Below, piece after piece: positions 36,136 through 44,078 of a stretch of 64,000 nt of DNA. The stretch is from contig NZ_JAVJSQ010000005.1 in assembly GCF_040219335.1 (NCBI RefSeq), forward strand, positions 124,001-188,000, given 5' to 3'. The stretch's first letter is position 1. Every line of letters starts with the position of its first letter. The notes beneath the pieces were generated by a model. That model searched no databases. It saw nothing but the letters and a program-made list of their open reading frames with translations, and was not told where the DNA came from. The position numbers were made by a program, and so were the translations under genes. The stretch comes from Gimesia sp. Its GTDB lineage: Bacteria; Planctomycetota; Planctomycetia; Planctomycetales; Planctomycetaceae.

Positions 36136-38028
36136 ATGAAATTTACGATGTCGATACTGGAACCGCATTTTCTGGAGACTGAGATCCTCGTGGCCGGGGG
36201 AGGCATGGCGGGGTGCTGCTGTGCGATTGCCGCGGCGCGATGTGGGGCACGCGTGATTCTCTGCCAGGATCGCGGGGTGCTGGGGGGGAATGCATCGAGC
36301 GAAGTGCGGATGCATATTGTCGGAGCGAACGGCACGGGGCACTTTGATCGGGGAGCGGAACTGGAGACGGAAGCCCGCGAAGGAGGGATCATCGAAGAGT
36401 TGCGGCTGGAGAACTGTGTGCGGAATCCGCAGCGGTCGGCGTCGATGTTTGATCTGATTCTGTATGAGAAGTGCCGGGCCGAAGCGAATCTGACGTTGCT
36501 GCTGAATACCTGTGTGACCGGTGTGCGGCTGGAAGGGGAGCGGATCACGCAGGCGATCGCCGAACGGCAGAGTACGGAAGACCGCTTTACGATTGATGCG
36601 TCGATTTTCATCGACTGTACCGGCGATGGTCGTCTGGCGGCGGAAGCCGGGGCGCTGTTCATGGAGGGCCGCGAAGGGCAGGATGATTACCGGGAAACGC
36701 TGGCTCCCGTTAAGGCGGACAACGAGCGGCTGGGATCGACCATTCTGATGCAGGCCCGAAAACATACGCGGCCGATGCCGTTTGTGGCTTCCGACTGGGC
36801 ACGCCGATTCACCAAGGATGAACTCAAGCTGCGACTGTATGCGACGCCGGGTGAAGAGGAGCCGACGCACGAGTACGGATACTGGTGGGCCGAGTGGGGT
36901 GGCACGCTGGATACGATCAAGGAGAATGAAACGATCCGCGACGAACTGCTGTCGATTGTGCTGGGGATCTGGGATCACGTAAAGAACGGACCGCCGGGCA
37001 CACCAGCGGGGGACGATCCTTTCGAGGCGGCTCACTGGGCGCTGGACTGGTTCGGTTTTCTGCCGGGCAAGCGGGAGAGTCGACGGTTCATCGGACAGCA
37101 TGTGTTGACGGAGCAGGACCTGCTTGCGTCGCGTGACTTTCCGGATGCGATTGCCTATGGCGGCTGGTCACTGGATCTGCACCCTCCCGCAGGAATCGAT
37201 GCGGCGGAGGAGGAGCCGTGCCGACAGCATCCGGTGCCGCACTTATATAATGTGCCGCTGACGGCCTGTGTTTCGGGGAATCGGAGTAACCTGATGTTTG
37301 CGGGTCGGAATCTTTCCGCGACGCACGTGGCGTTTTCGTCGACCCGTGTGATGGCGACCTGCGCGGTGATCGGGCAGGGAGTGGGGACGGCGGCGGCGTG
37401 CGCGGTGCACCGAAAGTTGAGTCCCGCGGAGCTGAGTTCCCATACCGAGATAATGTTAGAGATTCAGCAGCGGTTGTTACGCGATGATGCGTACCTGGTG
37501 GGGATTCGCAGTGCAGATGAGAATGACCTCGCGCGGTCGGCCCGGATTTCTGCCAGCAGTGAGCAGCCGGGATTCGGGGCGACGGAAGTGGTTTCGGGGC
37601 AGACACGGAGTGTGCAGGGAGAACGGGGCGCACCGCCCGAGCGGGCTCTGCCGGGCGGTCATCGCTGGATGTCGGATCCGGCTGCGGGACTACCGGCGAC
37701 GCTGCTGCTGGAGTGGGAGACGCCGATCACGGTGCGTGAGGTTCAGCTGATTTTTGATACGGGCCTGCATCGGCATCTGACACTGAGTCAGCATGACGGA
37801 TATACGTCGCGGATGTTGTGGGGACAGGCGCAGCCGGAAACGGTGCGGGCTTATGCGATTGAGGTGTTTGACGGGCATGACTGGCAGACCGTAGTGACTG
37901 TGGAAGGGAACTGGCAGCGCCGCCGGTTGCATCAGGTCGATGTGGCAGGAGTGTCTCAACTGCGGCTGGTGATAACGGGGACGAACGGTGCGGAGCAGGC
38001 ACGGGTATGTGAGATCAGGGTGTATTGA
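36136..38028 (+). CDS. FAD-dependent oxidoreductase with C-terminal discoidin-like domain
   Basis: 630 aa; start at ATG 36136 or ATG 36148, the second having an AAGGA 11 bp upstream. N-terminal dinucleotide-binding fold with V-A-G-G-G-M-A-G, then GGNASSEVRMHI, a marker of the FAD_oxidored (PF12831) family, FIDCTGDGRLA near 155 and FAGRNLSATHVAFSSTRVMAT near 395. Residues about 490-630 look like a jelly-roll carbohydrate-binding (discoidin-like) domain. No signal peptide is evident. Divergent from a GntR/FCD regulator and near a secreted propeller, so oxidation of a sugar or sugar acid is the best guess. Confidence 0.88.
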   Translation: MKFTMSILEPHFLETEILVAGGGMAGCCCAIAAARCGARVILCQDRGVLGGNASSEVRMHIVGANGTGHFDRGAELETEAREGGIIEELRLENCVRNPQRSASMFDLILYEKCRAEANLTLLLNTCVTGVRLEGERITQAIAERQSTEDRFTIDASIFIDCTGDGRLAAEAGALFMEGREGQDDYRETLAPVKADNERLGSTILMQARKHTRPMPFVASDWARRFTKDELKLRLYATPGEEEPTHEYGYWWAEWGGTLDTIKENETIRDELLSIVLGIWDHVKNGPPGTPAGDDPFEAAHWALDWFGFLPGKRESRRFIGQHVLTEQDLLASRDFPDAIAYGGWSLDLHPPAGIDAAEEEPCRQHPVPHLYNVPLTACVSGNRSNLMFAGRNLSATHVAFSSTRVMATCAVIGQGVGTAAACAVHRKLSPAELSSHTEIMLEIQQRLLRDDAYLVGIRSADENDLARSARISASSEQPGFGATEVVSGQTRSVQGERGAPPERALPGGHRWMSDPAAGLPATLLLEWETPITVREVQLIFDTGLHRHLTLSQHDGYTSRMLWGQAQPETVRAYAIEVFDGHDWQTVVTVEGNWQRRRLHQVDVAGVSQLRLVITGTNGAEQARVCEIRVY

Positions 38029-38055
38029 ATTGGGAATTCAAGATACGATTTTTAC

Positions 38056-38319
38056 TACCACGAAAGACACGAAAAGCACGAAATGGGTCTTGTGTAAGTG
38101 CTGGCGAGATAAAGTGGGTACGAATTTAAGAAAACCGAACCGTGGGTGGTATCGGATGTAATCCGATATTGCCGGAGGCAACAGGAGGTCGCAGTGTGCG
38201 TGTGGTGCGTGGATGTGCCTTTTATAGGGGATGGAGTTGGTAGCTCTGTAGTGAATTGATCTGGTGAGCTGGGACCTCCTGCTCGCTGCGCTCGGCCCGA
38301 ATTACATTCGGGCTTACCC
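38056..38319 (+). repeat. Composite repeat copy 1 (modules A-B-C)
   Basis: Full copy. Module A at 38056-38083 is stuttered CACGAAARR. Module B at 38142-38194 is two adjacent hairpins, TATCGGAT-GTA-ATCCGATA and TTGCC-GGA-GGCAA. Module C at 38251-38319 is a block containing GCTCGCTGCGCTCGG and the hairpin CCCGAAT-TAC-ATTCGGG. It fills the 317-bp gap between an oxidoreductase and an esterase, and C ends 26 bp before the esterase ATG, so it lies in that gene's leader. Confidence 0.93.
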
Positions 38320-38345
38320 ATGATGTTTTAATAACTCAGGAAAAT

Positions 38346-39221
38346 ATGATGATATCGGGACGGTGCTTGAACAGACTGATGCGAGCTGGTCTGGTGGTGG
38401 GAGTCTGGTTGTCTGTTTCTGTAGTGAAGGCCGCAGAGCTGGAAACAGCAGAACTCTATCCGCGGATTGAAGTGGTTTCGTTTGAGAGTACGAGTCTCAA
38501 ACAGCGGAAGCGGGCTGTGATAGTGCTGCCGGAAAACTGGCGGTCGATCAAACCTGCGGAGCGGCGGACGCTGGTCATTCTGCATGGGCGGGGGCGGCAT
38601 GAGCGGTCGCTGGTGGATGACAAAGTGATTCGTCAGCAGCTGCTGGATTCAGGACTGTTTGTGATTCTGCCGGACGGCGATGACGGCTGGTACATCAATT
38701 CATCCGTACGCAAACAGGATGTGTACGAGACGTACCTGGAAGAGGTGCTGACGAAGATGGCGAACGCGTATGACCTGCCCGAACAGGGGGCGCAGTGGGC
38801 GATCGCGGGCTGGTCGATGGGCGGGTATGGCTGTGTGCGGTTTGCCGAACGGCATCCTGGTCGGTTTGCGGCGGTGAGTTCAATGATCGGGCTGCTCGAT
38901 TTTCCCCGCAATGGTCTGCCGGCGGGACAGTCTTACAAAGTGCCCGTGGAGCGGTTTGGTGCTGATGAAGTTGAATGGAACAAGTTCAATCCGTTGAATC
39001 AGGCGGAGAAACTGCGCGGGGTATCGCTGTTGATTATCACCGCGGACCAGGCGTTTGACCGGACGATGAACGAGCATTTTCGTGACCGGCTGACTGCGCT
39101 GGAGATTCCTCACCAATATGTGGAGCTCAAAGGGGGGCACACGTTTCCCGTGGTGCGGGCGGCGATTCCGCTGGTTCTGGCGCATACGCAACGCGTGCTA
39201 CTACGGAAGACGCGAAATTGA
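38346..39221 (+). CDS. Secreted esterase (esterase D / PHB-depolymerase-like alpha/beta-hydrolase)
   Basis: 291 aa, signal peptide (ending VVKAAE). Segments LVILHGRGRHERSLVDD, LPDGDDGWYIN and the nucleophile elbow G-W-S-M-G-G-Y-G mark an esterase-D-type alpha/beta-hydrolase; the late DQAFDRTMNEHF and GGHTFPV supply the acid and His. Probable exported carboxylesterase of short acyl chains. Composite repeats lie immediately on both sides. Confidence 0.87.
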   Translation: MMISGRCLNRLMRAGLVVGVWLSVSVVKAAELETAELYPRIEVVSFESTSLKQRKRAVIVLPENWRSIKPAERRTLVILHGRGRHERSLVDDKVIRQQLLDSGLFVILPDGDDGWYINSSVRKQDVYETYLEEVLTKMANAYDLPEQGAQWAIAGWSMGGYGCVRFAERHPGRFAAVSSMIGLLDFPRNGLPAGQSYKVPVERFGADEVEWNKFNPLNQAEKLRGVSLLIITADQAFDRTMNEHFRDRLTALEIPHQYVELKGGHTFPVVRAAIPLVLAHTQRVLLRKTRN

Positions 39222-39249
39222 TGCTGCCGCGAAAGACACGGAATTTTTT

Positions 39250-39503
39250 CTACCACGAAAGGCACGAAAGACACGAAAAAATTGCTGGTGTGGGGAGATC
39301 AATAAAAGAGTATTCCATGGGTGGTATCGGATGTAATCCGATATTGCCGCAGGCAACAGGAGGTCGCAGTGAATGCGATCTGTAGAGTGCGTGTTCCTCA
39401 AGCTCTTTTGATCAGCCAAGTGGGTTACTCTGTTGTGAATTGATCTCGTGAGCTGGGACCTCCTGCTCGCTGCGCTCGGCCCGAATTGTATTCGGGCGCA
39501 CCC
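39250..39503 (+). repeat. Composite repeat copy 2 (A-B-C)
   Basis: A at 39250-39278, B at 39317-39369 with stem TATCGGAT/ATCCGATA and second loop GCA instead of GGA, C at 39434-39503 with stem CCCGAAT/ATTCGGG and loop TGT. It sits between convergent genes, 8 bp from the stop of the minus-strand gene at 39511, so it could serve as a bidirectional end region. Confidence 0.93.
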
Positions 39504-39510
39504 GTCATGT

Positions 39511-40173
39511 TTAAAAATCATCATCATCCCGTCTCAGGTTCCGGTTACGGTACCAGAGTCCGATAGCGAAGATTGCTATCACGATCACAAAGAAAAATTT
39601 GAGGAGGTTAGTGAAAAGCTTGTAGGGCTTTTTTCTGGTTTCGGGGATGGGCGGTTTATACGAAGACTCTGGCGTTTGTGATTCTCCAATGAATTCGAAC
39701 GCGTCAAAGATCAGGTTGCGATTTTCTTTGTCGTCTAACTGATCACCGGGAAGGTTCAGGAATAGTGTGTAGATCTTTTGATGGGCAGCAAAAGTACGCG
39801 CAACAGTAAAGGAGTCCTCAGCCTTGATTTTTAGTAAATATTGATAACAGGGGACATCTTTAAAGACGATGAGTTTTCCACTCATGAATTTGACGGGATC
39901 TTCTTCCCGATAGGAGTTACGGATCTGAGCGATTGTGGAATCGTCGAGTTTTGCATCGTCCGGAGCATCCCGCGCTAAAAGCACCAGACTGATACCGGTG
40001 CCGTTCCTGCACTCAGCCAGAAAATTCGGAGGCAGTTCCTTCTCAGACCAGGTGAAAAAAGGATCTGGCAGCCTCAGACGACAGGAATAAGCGGGGAATT
40101 CTTTGACCCCAGGCGTTGTGTCCGGCTCTAACTGAAGAACAAAACAGGAGATTGCGGCGAGTGTATAGAGCAT
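39511..40173 (-). CDS. Membrane-anchored protein of unknown function
   Basis: 220 aa. An N-terminal hydrophobic segment (MLYTLAAISCFVLQL) may be a signal peptide. The main domain (residues about 20-170) is soluble with no family I recognise. A membrane helix near the C-terminus, LLKFFFVIVIAIFAIGLWY, is followed by a basic-then-acidic tail, RNRNLRRDDDDF. The predicted topology is an outside domain held by a C-terminal anchor. The stop is 8 bp from composite repeat copy 2. Confidence 0.75.
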   Translation of the reverse strand: MLYTLAAISCFVLQLEPDTTPGVKEFPAYSCRLRLPDPFFTWSEKELPPNFLAECRNGTGISLVLLARDAPDDAKLDDSTIAQIRNSYREEDPVKFMSGKLIVFKDVPCYQYLLKIKAEDSFTVARTFAAHQKIYTLFLNLPGDQLDDKENRNLIFDAFEFIGESQTPESSYKPPIPETRKKPYKLFTNLLKFFFVIVIAIFAIGLWYRNRNLRRDDDDF

Positions 40174-40317
40174 GATCTGCTTTCAGAAGTTTTTTTCTGA
40201 TCCTACATAACTGGTTTTGAGTTCGAAACAGAAATCAGTATAAGATAAGAGAAGTTTTATTGATTGAGTCACTCAAATTCAGTTCCAACCTTGTATCCCC
40301 TGCCTGTGAGTCCTGCC

Positions 40318-42627
40318 GTGAAAAAGATTGCTGTGTTATTTGCCTTTGTTTTGCTCTGTCTCCCTCCAGTGCTGGTGGTGGCCGATAATGTTTTGCCGAT
40401 GATTAATCTGTTGCAGAATCCCGGGTTTCAGTTACGCAAGACCGCTGATCCGGAACCGGGGCGTTCGATACTCTGCTGGAATACGGATCGCTGGGTGGAT
40501 GTGATCGGCGGAACGGCAGAGGACAAATCCAATCTCAACACATCAGCGAAAGCGGTGGAGATTCTGCCGGGTAAACGGATCTGGCAGTTTGCGACGCTGC
40601 CGGAACTGGGGCTCAAGGGCGGGAATGCAGTCAGTCTGTCAGTCAACGGGTATCAGGAACAGAGCGGGGCACTCAAGGCGCGGCTCTGTCTGATGCTGAT
40701 TGAAAGTGCCGACGGGCAGTGGTCGCCGGCGGACTTCGGAATGCCCGACAAGCGGACGTTTGCGAAGCACGGGCGAGGAGAGCTCGTACGCTCGCCGCAG
40801 TTGGAGGCTTCGTCTGAGGAGACGCAAAAAGAATTTCAGTTGCAGTTAAACGGACTCAAGATCGATCCCCGGTTTAAAGAACAGCGCGAATCGGATGCTG
40901 CGTTTCGCAATGTGGTGGGCGTGCTGGTCGAGTTTGTGAATGATTCTGACAAGCGGGTCTGGATTCAGTCTCCCGCACTGGTCAAAGGGGAGACTGCCGC
41001 GAAGACAGCACCGACCACGTCCCGCGCACTGCCCGAACTGTATCAGAAGATTCCCCGCACGATGCAGAAGCTGAGTACGGGACAGCCGATTTCGATCCTG
41101 ACGCTGGGGTCGAGCATCGACCGGGGGAGTGCCAATCCGCGGCTCTATTTTTATGACGAAGATCCCGCGAGCCCGCACTATAAGGAACCGCTGATCGAAG
41201 CCCGACCGGGTACGCCGGCCGCGATGAAACGGCTTATCGCAGAGCGGATGGGACGGCCCGATCTGCAGGATTATGTGGGCTGGTCGCAGCACTATTTCAT
41301 GTATACGGGACGGCTGCGACAGGAACTGCTGCGGAAGTATCATTATCCTGTCGACAGGATGCTGCTCAACGTAATGGCCTGCGATGGATCGTCGATTGGC
41401 GAATCGCACAGCGGCTTCAAAGCTTATGCGGAACTGGAACTGTCGCCCAACCCGAATGAGAACGGGCACCCGACCGGGAAGTCCTGGCAGGAACTGTATC
41501 CGGCGCTGTTTGAAAACGGAAACAAGCCGGGACCGGACCTGGTGATCTTCGGGCACGGGCATAACGAGCATATCGACCGACCGGATGAAATCGCCGCCTA
41601 TGAAGGAGCGATCCGCTGGTTTCAACGTCATTATCCCGGCGTCGAGTTTGTCTCCTGCATGTGGATTCGGGATAAAGGCTCTGCCAATTCGATGACGGAG
41701 CCGATGCAGGAGCTGTGCGCCTATTACGAAATTCCGTTCGTGGACATGGGGCAGTTGATCATCGATCTCAAAGCGACGACCAATTATTATGCGATGGCCC
41801 CCGATGGCGGGCATCCCGCCGCCGGCAGTCATTACCTGTGGTTCAAACAGCTGGAGCAGGTGTTCGAGATGCCGGCGGAAGCCACACTGCAGGGAGTGCC
41901 GCAAAAACAGTTGCCGCCGCGGATGAATGGGTATGCGCGGAACTGGGAAGGGACCATGGTCCGGTTTCAAAAAGACAGCCCGCGGCTTGTAGACGGGCGG
42001 ATGATGATCCTGGAAGACGCCGCGTTCAATCTGTGGGCGGATAACAAACGGGAGATGATGCAACTGCTGATCGATGGTCAGCCGGCAGAGCATGCGGGGC
42101 ATGGTCGCCACAGTTTCTCAGTTCCCAATCCGCGGAATTCGACGTTCGTGCATGGACGGCTGACACGCGGGGATCGGCACATCATCGAGATTCCGAATCC
42201 GAGTGCACGACTGAGTGTCGTGGATTGTAAGGTGGGATTGAAGCGTCGTTTCTATGGCGCGGATGCGCAGGGCTGGCAGGGGAAGTCTGCGGTAGAGGAG
42301 TTCGAATCGATGTGGGGCGCTCCGTATGGGGAAAAGGCGTTCCAACTGCAGCCGGGAGAGACGCTGGAGATTGAAGTGGAGGTGGATGAGCTGTCGATCG
42401 CCTGGCTGGATGATCCGGCAGGCGGGACGCTGGTGGCGGAGGTGGACGGCAAGCAGGCCTGGTCACAGCCGACGAATCAGCCGTTTACCGATTCGCAGGA
42501 GCGGAACCATTTTATTGAGAACCGTCGCGGCGTGTTGGGGCTGCCGTTCGGGAAGCATCGGATTCGGTTGCAGGCGGAAGGGAAGCCGGTGCGGGTGATT
42601 GGGGTGTTTGGTTATGATGGGCGGTAG
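40318..42627 (+). CDS. Secreted SGNH/GDSL-type hydrolase
   Basis: About 769 aa if it starts at GTG 40318, which gives a normal signal peptide (KKIAVLFAFVLLCLPPVLVVA); a TTG at 40264 is also in frame. The N-terminal 230 residues look like a carbohydrate-binding beta domain. Catalytic core: TLGSSIDRGS with Ser near 265, where most relatives have GDS; PDLVIFGHGHNEH (block III) and DGGHPAAGSHY (block V, Asp/His). A C-terminal beta domain follows (about 560-769). Probably deacylates an extracellular polysaccharide; substrate unknown. Confidence 0.85.
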   Translation: MKKIAVLFAFVLLCLPPVLVVADNVLPMINLLQNPGFQLRKTADPEPGRSILCWNTDRWVDVIGGTAEDKSNLNTSAKAVEILPGKRIWQFATLPELGLKGGNAVSLSVNGYQEQSGALKARLCLMLIESADGQWSPADFGMPDKRTFAKHGRGELVRSPQLEASSEETQKEFQLQLNGLKIDPRFKEQRESDAAFRNVVGVLVEFVNDSDKRVWIQSPALVKGETAAKTAPTTSRALPELYQKIPRTMQKLSTGQPISILTLGSSIDRGSANPRLYFYDEDPASPHYKEPLIEARPGTPAAMKRLIAERMGRPDLQDYVGWSQHYFMYTGRLRQELLRKYHYPVDRMLLNVMACDGSSIGESHSGFKAYAELELSPNPNENGHPTGKSWQELYPALFENGNKPGPDLVIFGHGHNEHIDRPDEIAAYEGAIRWFQRHYPGVEFVSCMWIRDKGSANSMTEPMQELCAYYEIPFVDMGQLIIDLKATTNYYAMAPDGGHPAAGSHYLWFKQLEQVFEMPAEATLQGVPQKQLPPRMNGYARNWEGTMVRFQKDSPRLVDGRMMILEDAAFNLWADNKREMMQLLIDGQPAEHAGHGRHSFSVPNPRNSTFVHGRLTRGDRHIIEIPNPSARLSVVDCKVGLKRRFYGADAQGWQGKSAVEEFESMWGAPYGEKAFQLQPGETLEIEVEVDELSIAWLDDPAGGTLVAEVDGKQAWSQPTNQPFTDSQERNHFIENRRGVLGLPFGKHRIRLQAEGKPVRVIGVFGYDGR

Positions 42628-42678
42628 GGACCACTAAGGGGGCGAAAAATACTACTGCGAAAGGCTTGGGTTTTTTTC

Positions 42679-42780
42679 TACCACGAAAAGCACGAAAGAC
42701 ACGAAAAGGGTTTCAGGCAGGAGTGCGTGTGAGAAAGTGGGTGGTATCGGATGTAATTCGGTATTGCCGGAGGCAACAGG
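42679..42780 (+). repeat. Composite repeat copy 3, modules A-B
   Basis: A at 42679-42707 and B at 42737-42780. B's first stem reads TATCGGAT/ATTCGGTA, where both changed positions remain G-T wobble pairs. The C module is not in its usual place about 70 bp downstream; a C copy appears only at 43121, after a small open reading frame. Confidence 0.88.
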
Positions 42781-42847
42781 AAATTGATAATAAATTGAAC
42801 GACCATTTTTGATTCACGGTATGAAATAATATCAGACCGAGCAGCCC

Positions 42848-43021
42848 ATGAAACGAATGTATAAAATTCGGCTACTGACAATGGAACTCTGTGTGGCATT
42901 GCTCTCAATAGTTTTCATCTGGGCTATGTTGTGGGGGTTGTATTATCTATTGATGCTGTGGTATGCGATTATTGATTTCTGCTACTGGATTGGATTCGAA
43001 TACTTCAGTTTCAGGGTTTGA
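42848..43021 (+). CDS. Possible small membrane protein (57 aa)
   Basis: ATG 42848 to TGA 43021. The product is short and strongly hydrophobic: a basic start (MKRMYKIRLL), then a long apolar segment (CVALLSIVFIWAMLWGLYYL) and an aromatic-rich tail. No good ribosome site is seen. It lies between modules B and C of a composite repeat, where other copies have only a short spacer. Similar to no family I know. An expressed small protein is plausible but unproven. Confidence 0.4.
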   Translation: MKRMYKIRLLTMELCVALLSIVFIWAMLWGLYYLLMLWYAIIDFCYWIGFEYFSFRV

Positions 43022-43120
43022 TTTTATGAGGCATCGTGCTGCCGGATCTGATTCCGTGTTGATGCAGACGAAAAGTTGAGCGGGCTCTTCGATTCCTGTG
43101 CTCTCAATTGGGGATCACTG

Positions 43121-43192
43121 TTATGAATTGTTCTCGTGAGCTGTGACCTCTTGCTCGCTGCGCTCGGCACGGATTGCATCCGTGCCCACCCT
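43121..43192 (+). repeat. Composite repeat copy 3, module C
   Basis: C block with GCTCGCTGCGCTCGG and terminal hairpin CACGGAT-TGC-ATCCGTG, the alternative stem sequence of this family. It probably completes the A-B copy at 42679. Confidence 0.85.
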
Positions 43193-43242
43193 CTAAGATG
43201 CTTGTCTGATCTGGTTCCATTGAGCGGGGAAATGAACTCGTT

Positions 43243-43373
43243 CGCCGTGAGGCGGGCGGGCACGTGGGCACCGCCCCTACGTTTGAGTTGAGGAGCGGTC
43301 TTTCTCAGTTGGGTGGTTTCTCTGTCAGTTTCCTGCTCGCTGCGCTCGGCCCGAATTTTATTCGGGCTTACCC
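43243..43373 (+). repeat. Composite repeat modules D and C
   Basis: A GC-rich segment, GCGGGCGGGCACGTGGGCA followed by CCGCCCC (43251-43280, here module D), precedes a truncated C at 43321-43373 with hairpin CCCGAAT-TTT-ATTCGGG. The same D-then-C arrangement recurs at 62583-62711, and D alone at 57481-57510. Most of the rest of 42628-43547 is repeat or AT-rich spacer. Confidence 0.8.
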
Positions 43374-43547
43374 GTTTCTGTTGCGTATGTTCAATCTCTG
43401 CAGTGCTTTATGTTCTTTTATGCCTGCTCGGTTTGATGAATAAATATCTTTTTATCAGAAACTGCGTTAGATTGGGGATGGTTGATCTAATGAACTGATA
43501 CAGGATGTTTTGAATCGACCTGACTTGCGCGCGGAAGGGCCTTTGTT

Positions 43548-44078
43548 TTGACGAATCGTGATCTGGATGAGGAATATGTGGCGTTGATTGCCGGGAGCCA
43601 GCCTGTGTTGCGGGGGCTGCTGGTGGCGCTGATTCGTCGGGCGGCCGATGTGGATGATGTGCTGCAGGAGACGAATACCGTCCTGTGGCGGAAGCGGGAT
43701 GAGTATGACCCGGAGCGGGTGTTTCTGCCCTGGGCGTGCCGGATTGCTCAGCTGCAGGCGCTGGCCTTTTTCAAGCGGGTGCGGAACGACGGTCAGGCGG
43801 TGCTGGAAGAATGGACGCTGGAGCAGATCGCGGCTGCGACGACGCGGCGGGCGATCGAGGCGAAATCGCATACGGAGGCGTTGACGCACTGTATGGAAAA
43901 GCTGCCGAGTTCGCATCGACAACTGGTGGAGAGCCGGTATCGGGATGCGGTACCCGTGAATCAGATCGCTGCGGATGAGGGGCGGTCGGCGGATGCGGTT
44001 TCGATGACCCTGTATCGCATTCGCAAAACACTGATGGAGTGCATCCAGAAGACGATGGCCCGGGAGGCGCAGACATGA
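43548..44078 (+). CDS. ECF-type RNA polymerase sigma factor
   Basis: 176 aa, start TTG 43548 with a GGAAGGG site 9 bp upstream; no ATG is suitable. Region 2 (ADVDDVLQETNTVLWRKRDEY, FLPWACRIAQLQALAFFKR) and region 4 (LPSSHRQLVESRYRD, IAADEGRSADAVSMTLYRIR) are clear; the protein matches the ECF group common in Rhodopirellula and Verrucomicrobium relatives. It overlaps the FecR-domain gene by 4 bp (ATGA), the classical sigma / anti-sigma layout, and heads a four-gene operon to 50410. It probably directs RNA polymerase to that operon. Confidence 0.93.
   Translation: MTNRDLDEEYVALIAGSQPVLRGLLVALIRRAADVDDVLQETNTVLWRKRDEYDPERVFLPWACRIAQLQALAFFKRVRNDGQAVLEEWTLEQIAAATTRRAIEAKSHTEALTHCMEKLPSSHRQLVESRYRDAVPVNQIAADEGRSADAVSMTLYRIRKTLMECIQKTMAREAQT

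Noticed and set aside
39201-39527. Minus-strand frames through the repeats giving peptides such as FFRVFRAFRG or FSCLSCFSW
   Set aside because: They are translations of the stuttered A module and of module C. The same peptides recur at every copy and have no independent protein features.
39448-39681. Plus-strand frames beginning SWDLLLAALG
   Set aside because: They start in module C and recur at 38.3, 61.4 and 62.1 kb; they are repeat translations, not genes.
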